From Paraflavitalea devenefica (GTDB taxonomy: Bacteria > Bacteroidota > Bacteroidia > Chitinophagales > Chitinophagaceae), in the NCBI RefSeq assembly GCF_011759375.1, contig NZ_JAARML010000003.1:846985-910984 (forward strand): a DNA stretch of 64,000 bases, read 5' to 3'. The number at the start of each line of letters is the position of its first letter. The first letter of the stretch is position 1. The notes below the pieces were generated by a model. That model was given only the letters and a program-made list of their open reading frames with translations, searched no databases and was not told where the DNA came from. Both the position numbers and the translations under genes were made by a program. This document shows positions 55,801 through 61,800 of the stretch, in pieces.

Positions 55801-58800
55801 ATTGTGATGGTTTCTGTACCTGCCAGTGTCGGATTCACATTCAGGGTCAGCGTGACGATAGAGTCACAACCAGCTGCACTCGTCAAAGTATCTTTATAGG
55901 TGCCTGCTGCATTATAACTATTACTATTCCAGGTATAGGGTAACTGATTAGAACAGATCGTAACTGTCTGTGCGCCGGTCAAGGTTGGATTAACATTCAA
56001 TGTCAAAGTAACTACAGAGTCGCAACCAGCGGCACTGGTCAGCGTATCTTTATAAGTACCTGCTGCGTTGTGGCTATTGCCATTCCATATATACGGAAGT
56101 TGATTAGAACAGATGGTGATTGTCTCTGTACCTGTCAGTATCGGGTTTACATTCAATGTCAGTGTAACTACAGAATCACAACCGACGGCATTAGTCAGAG
56201 TATCTGTATAAGTACCTGCTGCATTATAGCTGTTGCCATTCCAGGTGTATGGCAGTTGATTAGTACAGATCGTAGCTGTCTGCGTACCGGTTACTGTTGG
56301 ATTAACACTCAATGTCAGAGTGACAATAGAATCGCAACCAGCGGTACTGGTCAGAGTATCGGTATAAGTGCCGGCCGCATTATAGCTGTTGCCATTCCAG
56401 GTGTATGGTAGTTGATTAAAGCAAATCGTAGCTGTTTGCGAACCGGTTAGTATTGGATTAACATTTAATGTGAGCGTAACTACTGAATCACAACCGCTAG
56501 AGCTAGTCAATGTATCCTTATAGGTTCCTGCTGCGCTGTAGTTGCTACCATTCCAGGTGTATGGTAGTTGATTGTTACAGATAGTAACCGTTTCTGCGCC
56601 AGTCAATACAGGATTCACATTTAAAGTCAGAGTTACGATAGAATCACAACTGGCAGCACTGGCCAGCGTATCTGCATAAGTACCTGCTGCATTATAGATG
56701 TTGCCATTCCACGTGTATGGCAGTTGATTGTTACAAATAGTGATAGTATTAGTACCAGTCAATGTTGGGTTTACGTTCAATGTCAGAGTAACTACTGAGT
56801 CGCAGCCAACAGCACTAATCAATGTATCAGTATATGTGCCAGCTGCGTTATAACTATTGCCATTCCAGGTATACGGCAGTTGATTGTTACAAATGGTTAT
56901 TGTCTCTGAACCTGTAAGTACCGGGTTTACATTTAAAGTCATCGTTACGATAGAATCGCAACCAGCAGCATTCGTCAGAGTATCTTTATAAGATCCAGCT
57001 GCATTATAGCTATTACCATTCCAGGTGTACGGAAGTTGATTTGCGCATATTGCAATTGTCTGTGCACCGGTTACTACAGCATTAACGTTCAACATAAGCG
57101 TAACTACAGAATCGCAACCGGAAGCACTCGTCAAAGTATCTTTATAGGTGCCTGCTGCATTGTAGCTGTTACCGTTCCAGGTGTAAGGCAACTGGTTGTT
57201 GCATATTGTGATGGTTTCCGAGCCTGTCAGTGTCGGGTTCACATTCAAGGTCAGAGTGACGATCGAATCACAACCAGCGGTGCTGGCCAGCGTATCTGTG
57301 TAAGTACCTGCTTCATTATAGCTGTTGCCATTCCAGGTGTATGGCAATTGATTGTTGCATATTGCAATGCTTTCAGTGCCGGAGAGTGCCGGGTTCACAT
57401 TCAAAGTAAGAGTTACGATAGAATCACAACCTGCTGCACTAGTCAGAGTATCTTTATAGGTTCCCGCCGCATTATAGATATTGCTGTTCCAGGTATAAGG
57501 CAGTTGATTATTACATATTGTGATAGCTTCCGTACTAGTCAATGTCGGATTAATATTCAATATCAGTGTCACTACAGAATCGCAGCCGGCAGCGCTGATC
57601 AATGTGTCTTGATAAATGCCGGCTGCATTGTAGCCGTTACCGTTCCAGGTATATGGTAATTGGTTAGCGCAGATTGTAACTGTTTGCGAACCGGTCACAA
57701 CTGAGTTCACATTCAGCGTTAGAGTCACTACAGAATCGCAACCAGCGGAACTGGTCAATGTATCTGTGTAAGTTCCTGCAGAATTGTAGCTATTGCCGTT
57801 CCAAGTGTACGGTAGCTGATTGCTACAAATTGTGACTATTTCGCTACCAGTCAATGCTGGATTAACATTCAATGTAAGAGTTGTCACAGAGTCACACCCC
57901 GCTGCACTGATCAAAGTATCTTTATATGTTCCTGCAACATTATAGCTATTGCCATTCCAGATATATGGAAGTTGATTTGAACAAATCGTTGCTGTTTGAC
58001 TACCCGTCAATGTCGGATTAACATTCAGGGTCAGAGTTACAACAGAATCACAACCGGCGGCACTGACCAGAGTATCTTTAAAGGTTCCTGCGATATTGTA
58101 ACTGTTGCCATTCCAGTTGTATGGAAGTTGATTGCTGCAAACAGTAACTGTCTGGACACCCGTTGCTGTCGGGTTCACATTCAAAGTAAGTATTACGATA
58201 GAATCACAACCGGCAGCACTGGTCAGAGTATCTTTATAGGTCCCTGCTGCGTTGTAGCTATTGCCATTCCAGGTATAGGGCAACTGGTTATTACATATTG
58301 TGATGGTTTCTGTACCTGCCAGTGTCGGGCTCACATTCAGGGTCAGGGTTACAATAGAGTCACAACCAGCAGCACTGATCAAGGTGTCTTTATAAGCGCC
58401 TGCTGCATTATAACTATTGCCATTCCAGGTGTATGGCAGTTGATTGCTACAGATAGTAACTGCCTGCACTCCGGTTACTGCTAGGTTCACATTCAATATT
58501 AGGGTTACAATCGAATCGCAACCAGCAGCACTGATCAAAGTATCTGTATATGTACCAGCTGCGTTGTAAATATTGCTATTCCAGGTGTATGGCAATTGAT
58601 TGCTGCAAATTGTAACAGTCTGAGTTCCTGTTACGGTCGGGTTTATGTTCAAAATCAGGGTTACGGCAGAATCACAACCCGCTGCACTCATTAAAGTGTC
58701 TTTATATGTGCCTGCGGCATTGAAGCTATTGCCATTCCATATATATGGCAATTGGTTATTGCAGATAGTGATGGTTTCTGAACCTGTTAGTGTCGGGTTC

Positions 58801-61800
58801 ACATTCAGGGTCAGGATTACAATGGAGTCACAACCGGCAGCACTGGTCAAAGTGTCTTTATATGTGCCTGCTGCATTATAACTGTTGCTATTCCAGGTGT
58901 ATGGCAGTTGATTATTACAGATTGTAATGGTTTCTGAGCCAGTCAGTGTCGGGTTCACATTCAAGATCAGCGTGACGATAGAGTCACAACCGCTGGCACT
59001 GGCCAATGTATCCTTATAGGTACCTGCCACGTTGTAGCTATTGCCATTCCAGGTGTATGGCAATTGGCTTGCACACACAGTTATCGTTTGTGAGCCGGTT
59101 ACTGTAGGATTAACATTCAATGTCAGTATAACTACAGAGTCACAACCTGCAGTACTTGTCAATGTGTCTTTATAAGTTCCAGCTGCATTATAACTGTTAC
59201 CATTCCAGATGTATGGCAATTGGGTGTTACAGATTGTGATAGTTTCTGAGCCAGTCAGTGTTGGGTTCACATTCAAGGTTAGTGTCACTACAGAATCGCA
59301 ACCTGCAGCACTGGTCAGTGTATCTGTATAAGTACCGGTCGCATTATAGATGTTGCCATTCCAGCTATAGGGGAGTTGATTACTACAGATAGTAACCGCC
59401 TGAGCACTGGTCAATACAGGGTTCACATTCAAGGTCAGGGTTACAATAGAGTCACAACCAGTGGCACTCGTCAAAGTGTCATTATAAGTACCTGCTGCGT
59501 TATAGCTGTTGCCGTTCCAGGAGTATGGAAGTTGATTAGCACACAGAGTAACTGTCTGAGAACCAGTTACTGTTGGATTAACATTCAAAGTCAGGGTTAC
59601 GATCGAATCACAACCGGCGGCACTGGTCAATGTGTCTTTATAAGTTCCGGTGGCATTGTAGCTATTGCCATTCCAGGTGTAAGGCAGTTGATTGCTACAT
59701 ATTGTTGCGGTCTGGGTACTGATCACAACAGGATTGACATTCAATGTAAGAGTGACGATAGAATCACAACCAGTGGAACTAATCAAAGTGTCTTTATAAG
59801 TACCGACTGTATTATAGCTGTTGCCGTTCCATATATAGGGTAAGTGATTGCTACAGATTGTAACTGTCTGAGCATCGGTTACTACAGGATTGACATTTAA
59901 GATCAGAGTTACAATAGAATCACAACCGGCGGCATTGATCAGTGTATCGGTATAGGTACCTGCGATATTATAATTATTTCCGTTCCAGGTGTATGGTAAT
60001 TGATTGGCGCAAATGGTAGTCGATTGTGAACCGGTTATTGTTGGGTTCACATTCAATGTCAGGGTTACGATAGAATCGCAACCAGTAGTACTGGTCAGAG
60101 TATCATTATAAGTACCTGCTGAATTATAACTGTTGCCATTCCAGATGTATGGAATTTGATTGTCACAGATAGTAGTTGTTTGTGAACCGGTTACTACAGG
60201 ATTAACATTCAATGTCAGCGTTACGATAGAGTCGCAACCGGTAGCACTGGTCAGGGTATCTTTATAAGTGCCAGCTGAATTATAACTGTTGCCATTCCAG
60301 ATGTATGGAATTTGATTGCTACAAACAGTAACTGTCTGTGCACCGGTTACTACTGGGGTCACATTCAATGTTAAAGTAACTACAGAATCGCAACCGGCAG
60401 CGTTGGCCAGCGTATCTTTATAAATGCCAGCGGAATTGTAGCTGTTTCCGTTCCAGGTATATGGCAATTGATTGCTGCAAATTGTAACAGCCTGAGTTCC
60501 TGTTACGGCCGGGTTTACATTCAATGTCAGCGTTATGATAGAATCACAACCGGCAGCACTGGTTAAAGTATCTTTATATGTTCCGGCGGCATTATAATTA
60601 TTGCCATTCCAGGTATATGGTAATTGATTAGAGCAAATGGTAGCATTTATTGCAGTGGTAACAATTGGATTTACTGTTACAGATGTTGTACATGTGGAAG
60701 TATTACCGCATTTATCTGTTGCAGTCCAGATTATTATTGTTGTCCCTTCATTAAATGTTCCACTAGCATTATTACCAGATCCATTTCCCGTTGTTGCTCC
60801 TGTGATATCAAATGTGATTACCACACTCCCACTACAATTATCAGATGCAACTAAAATGGGGATATTATAGTTATTACCTGGTACTTTACAGAAAGTTTGT
60901 ACAGGTGGACAGGTCAATACTGGCGGTGTATTATCGGTTACAGTAAGTGCCTGAATAGCTGTCGTTATATTGCCGCAGGCGTCAGTAGCTGTCCAGGTTC
61001 TGATGATCGTGCCGCAACCATCAACAACAGTACTGGTCTCATTATAAGTTACAGGAACGCTAGGATCGCAGTTATCTGTTGCAGTTACGGTAGCTGCAGC
61101 AGGAATAGAACCACACTGAATAGTGGCATCGGCAGGAACACCAGAGAGCACCGGTGGCGTATTATCAACTACTGTCAGTGTTTGTGTCGCAGTCACTGTA
61201 TTGCCGCAGGCGTCGGTAGCTGTCCAGGTGCGGGTAATGGTGCCACAGCCATCAACAACTGTGGTAGTCTCATTAAATGTTACAGCCGCAGTCGGATCAC
61301 AATTATCTGTGGCAGTCACAGTTGCTGCAACAGGAATAGCGCCACACTGAACAGCCGCATCAGCTGGAACACCGGTTAATACCGGTGGCGTATTATCAAC
61401 TACTGTCAGTGTTTGTGTCGCAGTCACTGTATTGCCGCAGGCGTCGGTAGCTGTCCAGGTGCGGGTAATGGTGCCACAGCCATCAGTTACGGCGTTTGTT
61501 TCAGTCATTGTCACCGGTACAGTAGGATCGCAATTGTCAGTAGCAGTCACCGTAACTGCGGCTGGTATATTACCGCACTGAATGGTCGCATCTACAGGTA
61601 CACCGGTTAATACCGGTGGCGTATTGTCAACAACCGTTAAAGTCTGAGTCGCAGTCACTGTATTGCCACAAACATCCGTAGCGGTCCATGTTCTGGTGAT
61701 CGTACCGCAACCATCAACAACGGTAGTAGTCTCAGCAAAGGTTACAGGGACAGTTGGGGCGCAATTGTCTGTTGCAGTCACTGTAGCAGTGGTGGGTATA

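Noticed and set aside
46584..59843. Series of plus-strand open frames with repeated Cys/Tyr/Ile-rich peptides
   Set aside because: They repeat with the same 156-bp period as the minus-strand array and are its antisense; no starts or signals of their own.
45069..60668. Possibility that the regular repeat is a CRISPR array or satellite DNA
   Set aside because: The units are coding throughout in one frame with no stop, vary mainly at tolerated positions and show no spacer structure; period 156 bp is a multiple of three.
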